The position numbers and the translations under genes were made by a program. Shown one piece after another: positions 21,926 to 33,123 of a stretch of DNA of 64,000 bases; position 1 is the first letter of the stretch, and the number at the start of each line of letters is the position of its first letter. The DNA is from Cadophora sp. MPI-SDFR-AT-0126 (Eukaryota; Ascomycota; Leotiomycetes; Helotiales; Ploettnerulaceae). Below the pieces are notes generated by a model, which searched no databases, was not told the DNA's origin, and saw nothing but the letters and a program-made list of their open reading frames with translations. Location: NCBI GenBank assembly GCA_020747065.1, contig JAGMVK010000019.1, positions 682,001 to 746,000 of the forward strand, read 5' to 3'.

Positions 21926-24700
21926 GACATAGACTCCCGAGCCGAGATAAGAAGCAAGGACTACCTCGTTTCCATGCTCTGCCAAATAGGAGCCGATGTT
22001 TTTCCGCTGTGAGAGAGTGAAGTCGTGTCCAAAGCTGGTCCATTTATGTCGAACGTGGCAATACTGCTTCCACAGGCTGTGAAGCGGAGACGATAGAGGC
22101 TGCCTTCCCATCTGGACTTCTAAAAATGTCCGGACGGCTTCATCACTACGGGTGGCTAGTGCAGCAAACATTGGGAGCCCATAAAGCTCATTTTCGATGT
22201 CAAAACAGGATTCCTTCTTAGGATGAATTCGAATTAGGTCGGCTAAGTTCCTCTCAGCGAGAATGTAAAGGAGGCTGGCTGATTCCGTATATCGCTGAAC
22301 ATCGATTCTTTCAAGAGAATTATTGAGGAATATCCACCGCTGGAGAGGGAATTTGTCAAGAAAATCTTCTTGCCCTATGGCATTCTGATGAGTGACATTG
22401 GCATGGTGAAGGACATTTAGAATTGAATATTCGAGAAACGGAAACTTCAAGCTGATGGTCTTCCGCAACTGTGCTGTCTCTGAAGCTGGTGGTAGAGGAT
22501 CTGGTATATCGACATCTTGGCTGATTGAAGCGTTCAGCTGAGCTAAGCAGCAACTCTTTAAAAGCTCGTGGCTATGACCCACGAGATTGTCGGAAACCCC
22601 AGACCACTCGCCCTCGTATTTACCCAGTAAGAAGTCTCGAACTGACTCGTGGATGAACTGGACTTCAGAAGTCTCGTTCCGCGTGACTTCGGCTAAGCCC
22701 TTAGAAGAACTTCTCACGAAAGTCTGTATATGGGCCAATTCCACATCTTCCTGGTCCCAACAACCCGAGGACTCTTTGTCGACGCCAAGCTGAATGGCAA
22801 AGTAGAGCTCTTGCGGCTTAAGAGGACGAGCCGTGAAGAGTATCCATTTAAGACAAACCCGCAGCTGTTCGAGGTCCTCTCCATCTCGCGTAAGAATCAT
22901 ATCAAACAAGTCGTTCAGTCTCGGTGGGATTTCCTTGAGACGCTCACGTATCTTCTTAATGGAGACGGAGCTATTGGGATATTCAGAGTTGAGAACATCA
23001 ATAACCAAGACTACCCAGAGGAAAATGCTGGAAGACTTCTCGAGTATCTCGGATCGAAGTGACTCAGCTTGCTTCGACTTGCCTAACCTGAGGTTCGACT
23101 TGATATATTGTTCGATATCTTCCGTATGCCCGATTTCGTCTTCTAAATTGACTTCTATGCCCTTCTGAACGACGATAGTTGGATAATGCCGACTAGAGAA
23201 GCAAATCTGTAACCGAACTTGCGACTCTTTTGCGTGATCGCACAGCTCCTCGAAAAAGCAAACCATACCCATAGTCTGCTTTGTATCGCACTCATCTAGT
23301 GCATCAACGAAAATCATTAAAGATCGAGCTCCAAGCAACTTAATAGCACGCACCAATGTCTGCTTCAACGCTTGCTCGTTCCATCCGTTCTGCTGGATGC
23401 CCCTCGCGCCATCGGCTGTCATCCACTCTAGACTTTCCTTTAACTCCACCGCCTTCTCAAAGAGCTGGTGGAGGAGAGAGCGGTATAGGCCCATCGTCGA
23501 CTTCTCCTCGACCGTGCCACGTGCGAGAAAAAAGAACGACACCGTGACTTGTAACGAATTGCTCTTTGCGTTGAGCTTGGCTTCTTCGAAGAGGAACTTC
23601 ATTAGAGTTGACTTCCCGGTACCGGGATTGCCTTTAATCCAAAGGAAACCGCCGTGGTCTGGCTGTTGTGCCACGTCGTGCCAGGATATGTATTCAGGTT
23701 TCGTGAGGAACCAGCGGCAGGTCTTGCCTTGGGCGGCTGTTAGGCTTGTTAGGCGCTGGTCGATTTTGTTGAAGTAGAGCTTATCTATGAGCGGTAGATA
23801 CGTAGTGGCTCCGATATCTTGAACAGCGTATCCAGAGTAAGAGAGAGGCTCAGGATGGAGATCAAGAAGAGAAGGAATGGAGGAGGGCTGGCCACTTGAA
23901 CTCTTTAATCGTTTTGTGTGATTGAGAAAAGCCTGTGAGACTTCGTCGCGTTTGTGTTTCTTTGCATGCTCACAGATCGCTGCTGAAAGCCTCTCGAATG
24001 CATTCTGCTCCCCCTCACCATAGAGAAGTGGCATGTGGACATCGAAAATCCCTAGCAGGGAATAAGCCTTGTCTTCTTCACGCTTGGTCTGACGATTCTT
24101 TGACCATGACATTCGCTCCGTAACGCTAAAAACGGATGGGGAAGTTCCTCGAAGAGCCGGAATCGCAATCCCGGTTATCTCATGAAGCTGTCGCTCTAAC
24201 GATACCTTGTCGCCAAGTCGCCTGCCATTCGAGCAAAAGAATTCGACTGATAACGGAGCAATGAGTTCTTGAAGTGTCCAACCACGCGTAAACCATCGAC
24301 TTTCCCTGAGGGCTGATTGCCACGACCGTAAGGACGGGTCGGCTAGAGCATCGCTGTTTGTCGAAACATCTGACAGATATACGTAGCATTTGGTTGCATT
24401 GCGATACCAACGAAACATAGAGGCAATAGCCTCCTGGAGCTCAGTGCTGCTTGACTTATCTATGCAACATGTATCCACCCAGAAGTATTCTAGGGCATCT
24501 TTAGCTGCGTTTTCTCCGCAGAATTTGACCTTAGTATATCCAGCCTTGCTCCCAGCAGTACATGCCCAGATGTCTTTGAACGTAACCTCTTCGCCATCCG
24601 GTCCCCAAGTGTGCGAAAGTACAGCGTAGTGCGGAATGTCGTCGCCAACAAAATTAGTCAGGGTGAGATCGCCATTATCTCTAAAACTCAAAAGACGCAT
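21305..24700 (-). CDS. HET-NACHT-ankyrin NLR (STAND incompatibility-type protein)
   Basis: A single uninterrupted frame of 1131 aa starts at ATG 24700. Residues about 24-220 are a HET domain (HYAVLSHTWG at 24-33, EYFWVDTCCIDK at 71-82, WFTRGWTLQELIAP at 136-149, AYSLLGIFD and MPLLYGEG near 212-230). A NACHT-type NTPase follows, with P-loop GNPGTGKST at 357-365 and Walker B LMIFVDALDECD at 461-472, then a helical region to about residue 925. The C-terminus (about 929-1131) is six ankyrin repeats of exactly 34 residues that are unusually alike (GRTALWWAA, VKLLLA.EGVDVNSKD). In fungal NLRs the repeats sense a ligand, the NACHT module oligomerises and the HET domain executes cell death, usually in vegetative incompatibility or defence. 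This role is inferred from the architecture. The array ends prematurely by a frameshift in a seventh unit. There are no introns and no partner gene beside it. Confidence 0.95.
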   Translation of the reverse strand: MRLLSFRDNGDLTLTNFVGDDIPHYAVLSHTWGPDGEEVTFKDIWACTAGSKAGYTKVKFCGENAAKDALEYFWVDTCCIDKSSSTELQEAIASMFRWYRNATKCYVYLSDVSTNSDALADPSLRSWQSALRESRWFTRGWTLQELIAPLSVEFFCSNGRRLGDKVSLERQLHEITGIAIPALRGTSPSVFSVTERMSWSKNRQTKREEDKAYSLLGIFDVHMPLLYGEGEQNAFERLSAAICEHAKKHKRDEVSQAFLNHTKRLKSSSGQPSSIPSLLDLHPEPLSYSGYAVQDIGATTYLPLIDKLYFNKIDQRLTSLTAAQGKTCRWFLTKPEYISWHDVAQQPDHGGFLWIKGNPGTGKSTLMKFLFEEAKLNAKSNSLQVTVSFFFLARGTVEEKSTMGLYRSLLHQLFEKAVELKESLEWMTADGARGIQQNGWNEQALKQTLVRAIKLLGARSLMIFVDALDECDTKQTMGMVCFFEELCDHAKESQVRLQICFSSRHYPTIVVQKGIEVNLEDEIGHTEDIEQYIKSNLRLGKSKQAESLRSEILEKSSSIFLWVVLVIDVLNSEYPNSSVSIKKIRERLKEIPPRLNDLFDMILTRDGEDLEQLRVCLKWILFTARPLKPQELYFAIQLGVDKESSGCWDQEDVELAHIQTFVRSSSKGLAEVTRNETSEVQFIHESVRDFLLGKYEGEWSGVSDNLVGHSHELLKSCCLAQLNASISQDVDIPDPLPPASETAQLRKTISLKFPFLEYSILNVLHHANVTHQNAIGQEDFLDKFPLQRWIFLNNSLERIDVQRYTESASLLYILAERNLADLIRIHPKKESCFDIENELYGLPMFAALATRSDEAVRTFLEVQMGRQPLSSPLHSLWKQYCHVRHKWTSFGHDFTLSQRKNIGSYLAEHGNEVVLASYLGSGVYVDFKDEDGRTPLLWAAYSRNEAMVKMLLANKGVDVNSKDNNGRAPLWWAAYSRNKAIVKLLATIEGIDANSKDKSGRTALWWAAFSGDETVVKLLLAIEGVDVNSKDKYGQTPLWWAARNRREAIVKLLLATEGVDADSKDNNGRTALWRAVHSGNEAIVKILLANKGVDINSRDKDGRTALWYAVYSGHKAMIKLLLATEGVDVTG

Positions 24701-25720
24701 TGTGTATAGATCTTGAGAACAGAAGCAGGCAAGGTCACAAGATAGACTCGAGCGTAGCAGACTCGGCTACTAGTTGAAGATGCCAGACGTGATAGCCTAG
24801 ATCGAAACGTATAGAAGAGGTGCGAGATGGTTAATGAAGTATAAAGAAGATTTCTGTATAGCAGGCAGGGCATAATACATCAAGAAAACTTTATCTGGCT
24901 GGCGCTTCGTACGCCAATACGGTATACATGTATGACTAAGCAGTGGTGCGAGTGTTTAAGTCAGGTCAGTTCCACATTCGACTGTGGAGTTAATGTTGTA
25001 GCTCTGCAATGCTGTAGAAAGCAAAGGCTTAAGAGCCGATACATATTTTCCTTGTATTTCTAGATTTCGCTCGGATTATAGCTCAATACCTCAAGTAAGA
25101 AACCTTGACAGGTTTGGTTGTGAGAGTAGCAGTTACACGTGACTCAATGGCTTTGGCCTAGTCGATGTGCTTGTTTAGTCAAGTCTGGCATAGTGTCTGT
25201 ACAGAATAGCTGTCTCATGACCCCCAAGGTGTGTTCGAGGGAAGTCAATTTCGCAAGCGTCTGTATTCTAGAAAGCTCATTCTGTCGATGTCGTGGTTCT
25301 TGGCGATTACTCGCCACATGATAAATCGCTTAGTCGTGTCCATTGGTGGGGCGAATCTTCTCGCAAGTGCGGAGGGGAAGCGGATTTTGTATATTCCGAT
25401 CATCCTGAAAGATCACCAATGCTTGAAAAGTACACCGTGACTCAACTGACTGCTAAGCTCAGCACGTTAAAAGACGTAACTTCAGAACCTTCATCAATTA
25501 TCACAAAGTAGCTGCATGAAGACTGTCCAATGATAAAGCCAGGGCCATATACTACGATTACCATGCTCATGTCAAAAAGCACCCTATCGCACTGATTCTA
25601 AGCAGATGGAGTGATTTTCCATAGTCTTGAATGTTATATCTTTATCTCTACTTAACCAGTTTATCTAAGTACGCCTATCAAAGAAACCGCCAAAGAAAAG
25701 TCTGTCCGGCTTCACCCCGC
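24701..25720. other. Intergenic region upstream of the NLR gene
   Basis: About 1 kb without a supported gene. The part next to 24701 is the probable NLR promoter; the far end is the 3' flank of the monooxygenase gene. Confidence 0.5.
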
Positions 25721-27627
25721 CTACTTCCCATAAACCTTCACAACCTCATTCGCATGGACAATCGCATCCTTCGCACCCTCCCACTTCTTCCTCTTTCCCT
25801 CGTCAAAGACCCTATACATAAACGGCGTCATCACACCTCTCATCAATAACCCCGACATCTTTGGTTCTTTCGCCCAAAACTTCCACCCCTCCCATCCATA
25901 TCCCAACTTCTCATCGACACCCGTCCCTGCCGCACTATTCAAGAACGCAAACCATGGCCCTGGCCGCACAATACCCGTGTACACGCTGTCGTCTTTCCCA
26001 AGCCCCCGGACCCATTCGTGATGTTTGTCAATCTCAGCATTCATGACTTCTACGGATGGGAGGGCTGATCGACCTTTCCAGATTTGCGCGAGAGCCATGG
26101 CGACGAGGTCGCCAATGGTGATTGCACCGTCGGATAGTGCGATATAGTTGATTATGGCTAAGGAGTCTGCGTATTGAGGCGGGAAGATATTTTGATACAG
26201 GCGAGCAAGGGGTGCTTCGTTAATACCGGCTGTCTTCCCTTTCTTAGATTCGAGAGGATTGAAGTCAGGAGTGAGCGAGAAGTCTGGTTCGTAGCCTGTG
26301 CAGAGTATCACGGTATCGACTCCTAAGACCGTGCCGTCTAACAATTCAACTTTATCCCCGCCGATGAAACGCTTGAGCCCGTGTACGGAAGTTGCTTCTT
26401 TCGCCCAGAGACTGTCGACGAGAGCATCGCATATGACAGGCTGATGATTGGCGAGTGAAGGGGCTGGTGAGAGACGCCAGGAGGGATCGAGCTTGAATGA
26501 TTGTTTGGAATATCGTTCGATTGTCCAGTCGAAGAGAAAGCGGCTGACTGAGGGGAGGTAGCGGTCTAGTACGAATTTTACGACGTTTTTCTGACGCGTG
26601 ATGACGAGGTCTAGAGGGGCGCCATCAACAACTCGGGGTAGCTAGACAGATGAGTTGCTGCTTTATAACAGTAAGATGGAAGACACATACAATCTTCACG
26701 CCTCCCCGGTGGGAGAGATAGATTTCCTTGGCGTGACCGATGAGCTGCGTTGTTGTATCGCATCCACTGTTGCCAATGCCGACTACCAAGACTCTTTTGC
26801 CCTTGAAGTCAGATGGTCTGTTGCTGTTAGCCATGTCACAATGTTGGGATTAGCATGAGAGCATACCGTTTGTAGCTCTGAACATGCAGAATCTGACCCT
26901 TGAAATTCTCTTCGCCTCCGAACTTTGGAATAATCGCCTTCGTGGAAAGTCCGCTACAAATGGCTACTTTGTCGAAGTCTCGGATTTCTTCTTTTCCGAA
27001 ACAGCTGGTGCAGATTTGCCATTTTGTGTCGTCGGCATTACGCTTGATCCAGTTGACGGATGTGCTGAGCTGTATATGCCGGTTCAGGTCGAAATGAGAG
27101 GCGTAGGACTTGATGTATTCATATGTTTGGGTGGCCGTAAGATGTGCTGGGAGGTCTGCGTATTGATAAGCATGGGTTTGAAGTCTAGAGGAGGGGCAGT
27201 GACATACTGTCTGGAATGGGGAAGTCGGTGAAGGAATTCTGTTAGTGTTAGATGGACTTCAAAGTTCGATACGTCCAATGCAGATAAGACAGCACATACT
27301 CCGAATTTGCTAACATTGGACACAGTAGCTGTATGAGAATTAGTCTCAGCGACCAGAGAGCTTGGAGGTCACGAGATGGTTGCCGAACCTGGTAATGTCG
27401 ATGTCGTCAAAGGGTCATCAGAATATGCCCAAACTCCTCCAACATTGTCTCGTTTCTCATATACGGTGACATTAAAGCCTTCATCTTTCAGATTCTTCAG
27501 ATTTGCGAGCCCTGCGGGTCCTGTCGTCAATTATCAGCATGCTTCATCAAGCTTACGCCAAGGACGGGTTTTATCCAGCAGTGCGTGACTTACCGGCGCC
27601 GATCACAGCTACATTAATTTTCTCCAT
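25721..27627 (-). CDS. Flavin-containing monooxygenase (FMO-like)
   Basis: Seven exons on the minus strand (27594-27627, 27389-27520, 27300-27328, 27208-27238, 26867-27155, 26691-26817, 25721-26641) encode 520 aa; all six introns (49-73 bp) maintain phase. The FAD-binding motif GAGPAG is at residues 10-15, split by intron 1. The NADPH-binding motif GIGNSG lies in exon 6, and the FMO signature FKGQILHVQSY immediately precedes it at the end of exon 5. A late ILCTGYEPDF matches the conserved ATG-like motif near the C-terminus. The enzyme would oxygenate N- or S-containing or carbonyl compounds using NADPH and O2; the substrate is unknown. The only weak splice site is the donor of intron 2 (GTTCGG at 27388), supported by phase and by a good CTAAT branch point. 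No biosynthetic cluster partners flank it, so a catabolic or detoxifying role is as likely as secondary metabolism. Confidence 0.92.
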
Positions 27628-27714
27628 GCTAAGGGAAGGGACGCGTTGAATTATGGCATAGGGCTTGATGATATATATTGAAAGAGATGATAAACGCAAA
27701 TAGTGAGTTGAAAG

Positions 27715-27734
27715 GAGATGAGATGAGATGAGAT
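27715..27734. repeat. Pentanucleotide tandem repeat (GAGAT)x4
   Basis: Four perfect GAGAT copies lie about 90 bp upstream of the monooxygenase start, in non-coding sequence. Confidence 0.9.
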
Positions 27735-27956
27735 GATAGCCTATGCATGAGGTCGGACCTGATGCAACCTCAGCCCCTGACAACACGCTATTCCTCGATT
27801 GGGTCTTGAAGCGAAACTCTTCTCCCAGGCTCCAACCTCCTCAATTGCACATCTCCGAAAATATACGGAACTTATCACCAAGTAGTCCCTAGACCTAAGC
27901 ATACAGCCATTTTGGAGACCGTCCTTGTACGGACTTACTCAACTCCAACATCTACA

Positions 27957-28925
27957 ATGCCCCTCCAAATGTTCACCACTGTACGGCGCAAAATCGCCGC
28001 ATCCCTCTGCCTCTTACGACGTAAACCCCGATACCCTTACCTACCTCCAGAACTCATTTCCAGGATCTTAGAGTACACGCTCTTAACATCGGACCCACTC
28101 TATCTTCTCATCGCCACCGGCACGATTCCCAAAAGCCAGAAACGGCTTACTAAACCTCATCTGAACGACATGGCACTGGCAAAGAATTTCCACAGTCTCT
28201 GCCTAGTCTCGAAATCGTTCCGTACAGAAGCAATGAAGATATTCTTCTCGCGCAATCTCTGGCAACTGGAAGTGCGATTGTACGTACCAACTCCGAAGAG
28301 CAGACATTTCTTGCTCGGCTGCGGTTGGCGAGGCAAAGCGTTGTATGCTCTGCTATGGACCGCAGTCAAAATCAGTCAGCTGCTCGGAAACCCGCCGCCG
28401 CATGAGGAGCCTATGTGGATTGTAACGAAAGTGGATGCGTTGACTGTTTTGGGGGAGGAAGCGCTGGGACTGATGAGAAATGTGAAATTGGTTGTGGTTA
28501 GGTACTCGCACATGTCGGTTCACTTGGACGTGCTTGATGGGACGATGGCTGCGTTGAAGGAACAGGGAAGTTTGGAGAGACTGGTGGTGCAGTATATTCC
28601 GTACTATGCCAAGGATAGGATGACCGGTTGTGTAAGGTCTGTTCCGTATGATATGTTACAAATTATGGAGCGGATGGGGTTGGACGAAGAGGGGTCTAGG
28701 AAACAACACATGGATTCTTGGACTTATGAATACTGGGAGAAGATGGAAGATGTGATGGGCTCAATGGGGAAGCTTGGGCCGGTGAGAGATGTAATTATTT
28801 GTGGGTGTGTCACGGATGAGTATTCTTCTTGGCTAGAGGGTGCGATTAGGGAGGGGGTGGAGAATAGGGAGCAAAGGGTGTTTGATAGAGCTTTGGAAGG
28901 GAGCAAGATGCGAGGATTATTGTGA
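27957..28925 (+). CDS. F-box-like protein, uncharacterised
   Basis: A single frame of 322 aa from ATG 27957 (upstream in-frame codons exist only from a TTG). After a basic N-terminus, residues 29-40 read LPPELISRILEY, the first helix of an F-box-like domain, followed near residues 80-95 by FHSLCLVSKSFRTEAMKIFF, which fits its second and third helices. The remainder lacks recognisable repeats and contains short hydrophobic stretches. F-box proteins recruit substrates to SCF ubiquitin ligases, and large lineage-specific families occur in fungi. Whether this one binds Skp1 is not shown. The end is AT/GT-rich with TGA at 28923-28925. It is divergently placed to the monooxygenase, about 330 bp apart, so the two may share a promoter region. 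Confidence 0.75.
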   Translation: MPLQMFTTVRRKIAASLCLLRRKPRYPYLPPELISRILEYTLLTSDPLYLLIATGTIPKSQKRLTKPHLNDMALAKNFHSLCLVSKSFRTEAMKIFFSRNLWQLEVRLYVPTPKSRHFLLGCGWRGKALYALLWTAVKISQLLGNPPPHEEPMWIVTKVDALTVLGEEALGLMRNVKLVVVRYSHMSVHLDVLDGTMAALKEQGSLERLVVQYIPYYAKDRMTGCVRSVPYDMLQIMERMGLDEEGSRKQHMDSWTYEYWEKMEDVMGSMGKLGPVRDVIICGCVTDEYSSWLEGAIREGVENREQRVFDRALEGSKMRGLL

Positions 28926-31376
28926 GGATTTTTTTTCTCGATTTTTATCATCCGTCTCTGAAGAAACGCAACCTTGTTTACGATTTGAATGTCTTGAGCA
29001 TGGGAGGGAATTGCTTGTCCTACTTTTAAGCATACACATCTCTTCCCCACAACTGTAGCCAGTAAGCACAAAAAGAGTCCATAGATTGATTCACTCTGAA
29101 AAAATTCAACGACCCAACGAAGCCTTATTTGATGCTATGTATAATATTCGGATCTAGTCGAAAGCTCAGGCAGGTTATAATGGTGAAAAGTTCCGACCGG
29201 GAAGGTGCCTGCGACGCGCCAAGTAAGTCAAACAGTTTCCTGACTTGATCTGCGCTCTCAGCACTACCTCGACTGCTGTAAAAAGAACAACAATAGACAC
29301 TCATCTTCTATCAGATATCTCGTTTGGATAGTGTCCTTCCATATTGATTGACGAATGTATGTAAATAATTCCCGACATGCGGCCGAACGCTAGATCATCG
29401 AAATTGTTGTCATTATCCTCCATGTTACCAACCTATTCTATATTGCGAAACATCAGACTTCCGTTCAAGCACAGTAATGTTCAGCATCACAGGTCAATCA
29501 ACCATCACCTATTACTCCAACCACAAAATCAAAGAACTAGCTAAAGCTCACTTCCAAACGAAAACGTTGCTTGCATCCCGAATCGCAACGCGCTGGCTCA
29601 GATGACCAAGGACCGTAGCATCGGCGTTTGCTTGGCCAGTGTAATCTGGTGGGTCTGAAACTGGAGCCAGAGATGATATTTATACATAGGTGTAAGAAGA
29701 ACTCGGACTCAATCGGAGGTTGAGTGAAAGTGGCTGTGTTGAGAAGCGAGTTTGTTGATATTTACCCCGCACTTACCCCGCTATTCTCTCACATTTGCTC
29801 TCATTAACGAGCAAAATAGCGTTTACAACTCAAGTCACAGCGCGAAATTCACTAAGATATAATCATTTAGTTACTAAAATTTCGTAATTGATGAGAAAAC
29901 CTCACTAGACGCCTCTTGGAGCTTGTTTCAGAAGGAATATAAAAGCTCCCTGATATTCTGCCTTCGAATGCCATAGCAGGCAGCAAATGCTCTCGAGGGA
30001 CCGTACGGGAAGCGAGGTCTGGATCTAATGGAAGGCTGGTATCTAATTTACTAGAGGCTGCTTTCTTGTAAGTGTGAAGGGAAGATTTCGAGGAATCGCG
30101 AGGATTACAGTTGAGATCGAGCTGTGGAGTGGCGGATTCGATGGTATTATGTTGTTGTCATACCCAATGCTGTTGTCGATCTACATTCGCGGCTGGCGAA
30201 ATATTTGATGTTAGAGGAGTGTAAAGTGGCAAGTAAGGTGCACCTCTGGTTGAGGCTTTGGAAAGGTAGGCATTAAAGCGCTTGTAATCAGTCATTACCT
30301 GCACCAAAATCCATTTAACTACGAGCTTTTAACTGCTCTGAGTCCGGCCTCAACAAGTCCCTTACTGCTGTTACCGTTAATCAGAGTCCGACTGGATATT
30401 TTATATCCTTCCCCTTCTCACTTGCACATCTCTCGCACTCAATCCCATTCATCTCGTTCACTCCTTTCCTGAACCGAAACATCATCGCACCTCGATCCTT
30501 CCATTTCATCTCATTATCCTTAGACTTTCATTCACCTGCATCTCACATCACGTTCAACTGTCATCAAAACGCACTCATACAAGGTCCCATCTAAATGAGT
30601 ATAAATACATAACCCTCAACGCCAGGGAGCATCAAAGCGAGGAGTCACCGATGGCAGTTTTAGATTGTGGTCCTTTGATTCTCGCATTATGGCCAAGTGG
30701 ACTGTTTATGAGGTGTGGGGTTGCTTTTTGCGCCTTGAACGGTGGAATTTGTTGTGGAATTCTGGGAGATAGAATAAGGATATTAATCTGCGTGATGGAT
30801 GCGGGATGGGGAGAGAGTGTTGTCGTTTGGAGAGGCGTTGTTAAGGGCTTTATCGTTGTCATGTACTGTATATGGCAGATATTTGGCGAGGTGCTGTGAG
30901 CGAGAGTGGTGTGGTGGTAGAATAACGCCAGTTGAACGACAGAGGTTGAGTCCAAAATTGTGCAGAGTGCTTTGAGCGATAGTCGGATAATCGTGAGATC
31001 GAGTCAAGGAACTTGCTGTTCACCAATTGCGCCATTGAATATGTATCCTGTAGACTTTGGAAGCTGATCCTGGTGGCTTGATGAGGTAGTTTTATAACTG
31101 AGAATGAAGCGTTACTGTCGAGATTCGACAGTTTGTGGCGGCTAATTGGGAACGTGGGTTGGAGTATGGGAGATATGCTGGCTGATTCCACAGGGATAAA
31201 GGGGAGGCTGTGGATAGGTTTGAGGCAAGGAAATCTACGTTTGTGTGTTTTTGTGTCTGTGTGTCTGGCGTCTAGTGTACTGTACATATATACTCGTCTC
31301 ATCTCGTCTCATACTAACATACAAATCATACAGCGTCCATCACCTCCATCCCACCCAACTTACACCACTCCTGCCC
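28926..31376. other. 2.4-kb intergenic stretch
   Basis: No supported gene. A pyrimidine-rich block at about 30400-30560 (CTTCCCCTTCTC, then many CATC/CTTTC words) looks like a promoter or leader region, but the ORFs after it (30651-30899) are short and lack features. Simple CTCATCTCGT-type repeats occur at about 31290-31310. Confidence 0.45.
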
Positions 31377-33123
31377 TCATTTCTTCTCATCATCATCATC
31401 ACCCTCTTCTTCCTCCTTCTCCTCCAATACAACCTCCGTAACCTTCTCCCCTCTCCTCTCCCCATCCTTCATCAAAAACTTATATTTCCCACCCAGCACC
31501 AAATCCTTTGCCACAATCTCCCTCGTGCGCCCCAGACTCTCGATATCACTAATGCGCTGCAACGTAGCTTCCAAATGATCATCAAAGCCTTCCTCCTCGC
31601 AAATACTCCTGAATGCTCTCTGCATGGGTACGGAGTCGGCGCGGACGAAAGCGGATGAGGTGATGGTGAAGAGATTGATGTGGTCGTAGTCTTTAATGAA
31701 GTCGGCGCGTGTCATGATTTGTCGGGCTTTGTGCAGTGGGATTTGAGGGATTAGGTGGGAGCCGTCGGAGGGTGAGTAGGGTGAGGATTGGGATTTTTCG
31801 GCGGCGACTAGGGCTTGGGCTAGGACCATTGCTGCCGACTGGGTGGGGTTTGGGAGTTAGGAGATGTGTTTCAATTGACGAAATGTTTGGACTGAGGACG
31901 GGAGAAAGGTCGGGGAGTATGAGTGCAGAAGGACTTACGGCGTATTTCTGCTGGTCCATGACATCGTCGTCCATTTCCATACCTAGAATCCAGCACTGAT
32001 TCAAGAACCACCGCCTTTCGGTATCGATGATCGCATCACATGTCTCGAGCATATTTTCTGATTTAGCGACTCGGTTCAGGAATGTGAGACGGCCTCCAAC
32101 ACGGTCATAGACTTCCTCTAGGATTGATTTGTTAGGTTTCTCGCCGAAATACTTGAGTCTGTACTTGGAAAGTGCAGCTATCGCTTGACTCTTGGGCAGG
32201 TCGGTGATGGAGGTGACTTCCATGCGGGTGGCTAATTGTTTTAGTCTTTCGTAGACCCAGTAGTCGTCGCTGTTGAAAACCATGGTGACAAGATTACTAG
32301 CTGCCCATTGCTCTGCTCGCTGCTGGAGGAGCTCGAGGAGGTCTCGACCGTCTTCGTCATCTCGGAGGAGGTGAACGGCGTTTATGATAACGATCAGTGG
32401 TCTTCCAACCGTTTTCCGCCTGTTCAAGGCGACTTTCTCGAGCTTGTTGAAGGCTCGCTCGATATCGAGTAAGGGTGTACTCTCTCTAGGTCCGCGTTCC
32501 GAGAAATAGGATCCGATATAATCTTCGTGAAACTCGAAATCAAGGGCTTTACCCAGCCGTACCCGGAAAATCTCCATATCTGCATGTGCTTCGAACATGC
32601 TACACCCTTCGCCATCAATCTTCTGCATGGCGTCCAGCAACATGCTTGATTTCCCGGTCCCTTTCTCGCCTATCAGGAGATGGTAATGCCCTTTGTCGGT
32701 TCCATTGACGATTGCGTCGATTTTTGCTTGCTCGTCTCGCAAGATCCAGTGTTCATCGGTCTCTTTGCTGAGGGGAGGCGAGGTGATGGAGTTGGGTATC
32801 TGCTTGCCGATTGCGGCGAGATCGAGGACTGGATCTCCGGGTTTGAATGCCCCTTCCATCTTGTGAAGGACCAGCCATTTGTAGAATTTATGATACATGT
32901 ACCCGCCGATACCGAAGCCTGCTCCGAGGACCACGATGCTGGCAAAGGCTGTGGCGGCTGCCTCGATCATTTTTCGAGAGAGTGGAGTTTCATCTTCGGG
33001 CTCTCTCGGTGGCCGAGACTGATAATTCCTTCTTCTAGAAGGATGCTGTGAGTCTCCTTGAGAGTTGTCAGCGAAGTGTTCCGGTAAGTGTGCACTTGTA
33101 TACTGCACGTGTTTGAACAACAC
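31377..33123 (-). CDS. Membrane-anchored AAA-type ATPase, probably mitochondrial
   Basis: Two exons (31939-33123 and 31377-31838) around a 100-bp intron (GTAAGT ... CTAACT ... CCCAG) give about 548 aa. A single transmembrane segment lies at about residues 58-79 (ATAFASIVVLGAGFGIGGYM). The P-loop GEKGTGKSS is at 152-160 and a Walker B-like PLIVIINAVHLL near 245-255. The C-terminal part contains a conserved-looking MTRADFIKDYDHINLF helix-rich segment, reminiscent of the winged-helix region of fungal AAA proteins, and ends in a run of Glu, Asp and Lys. The start is unresolved: the frame opens with a GTG at 33123, the first in-frame ATG is only at 32970, and the Arg-rich segment before the membrane helix suggests that a further exon with a targeting sequence lies upstream (an AG acceptor candidate sits at 33103-33104). 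Mitochondrial location is inferred. Confidence 0.82.
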
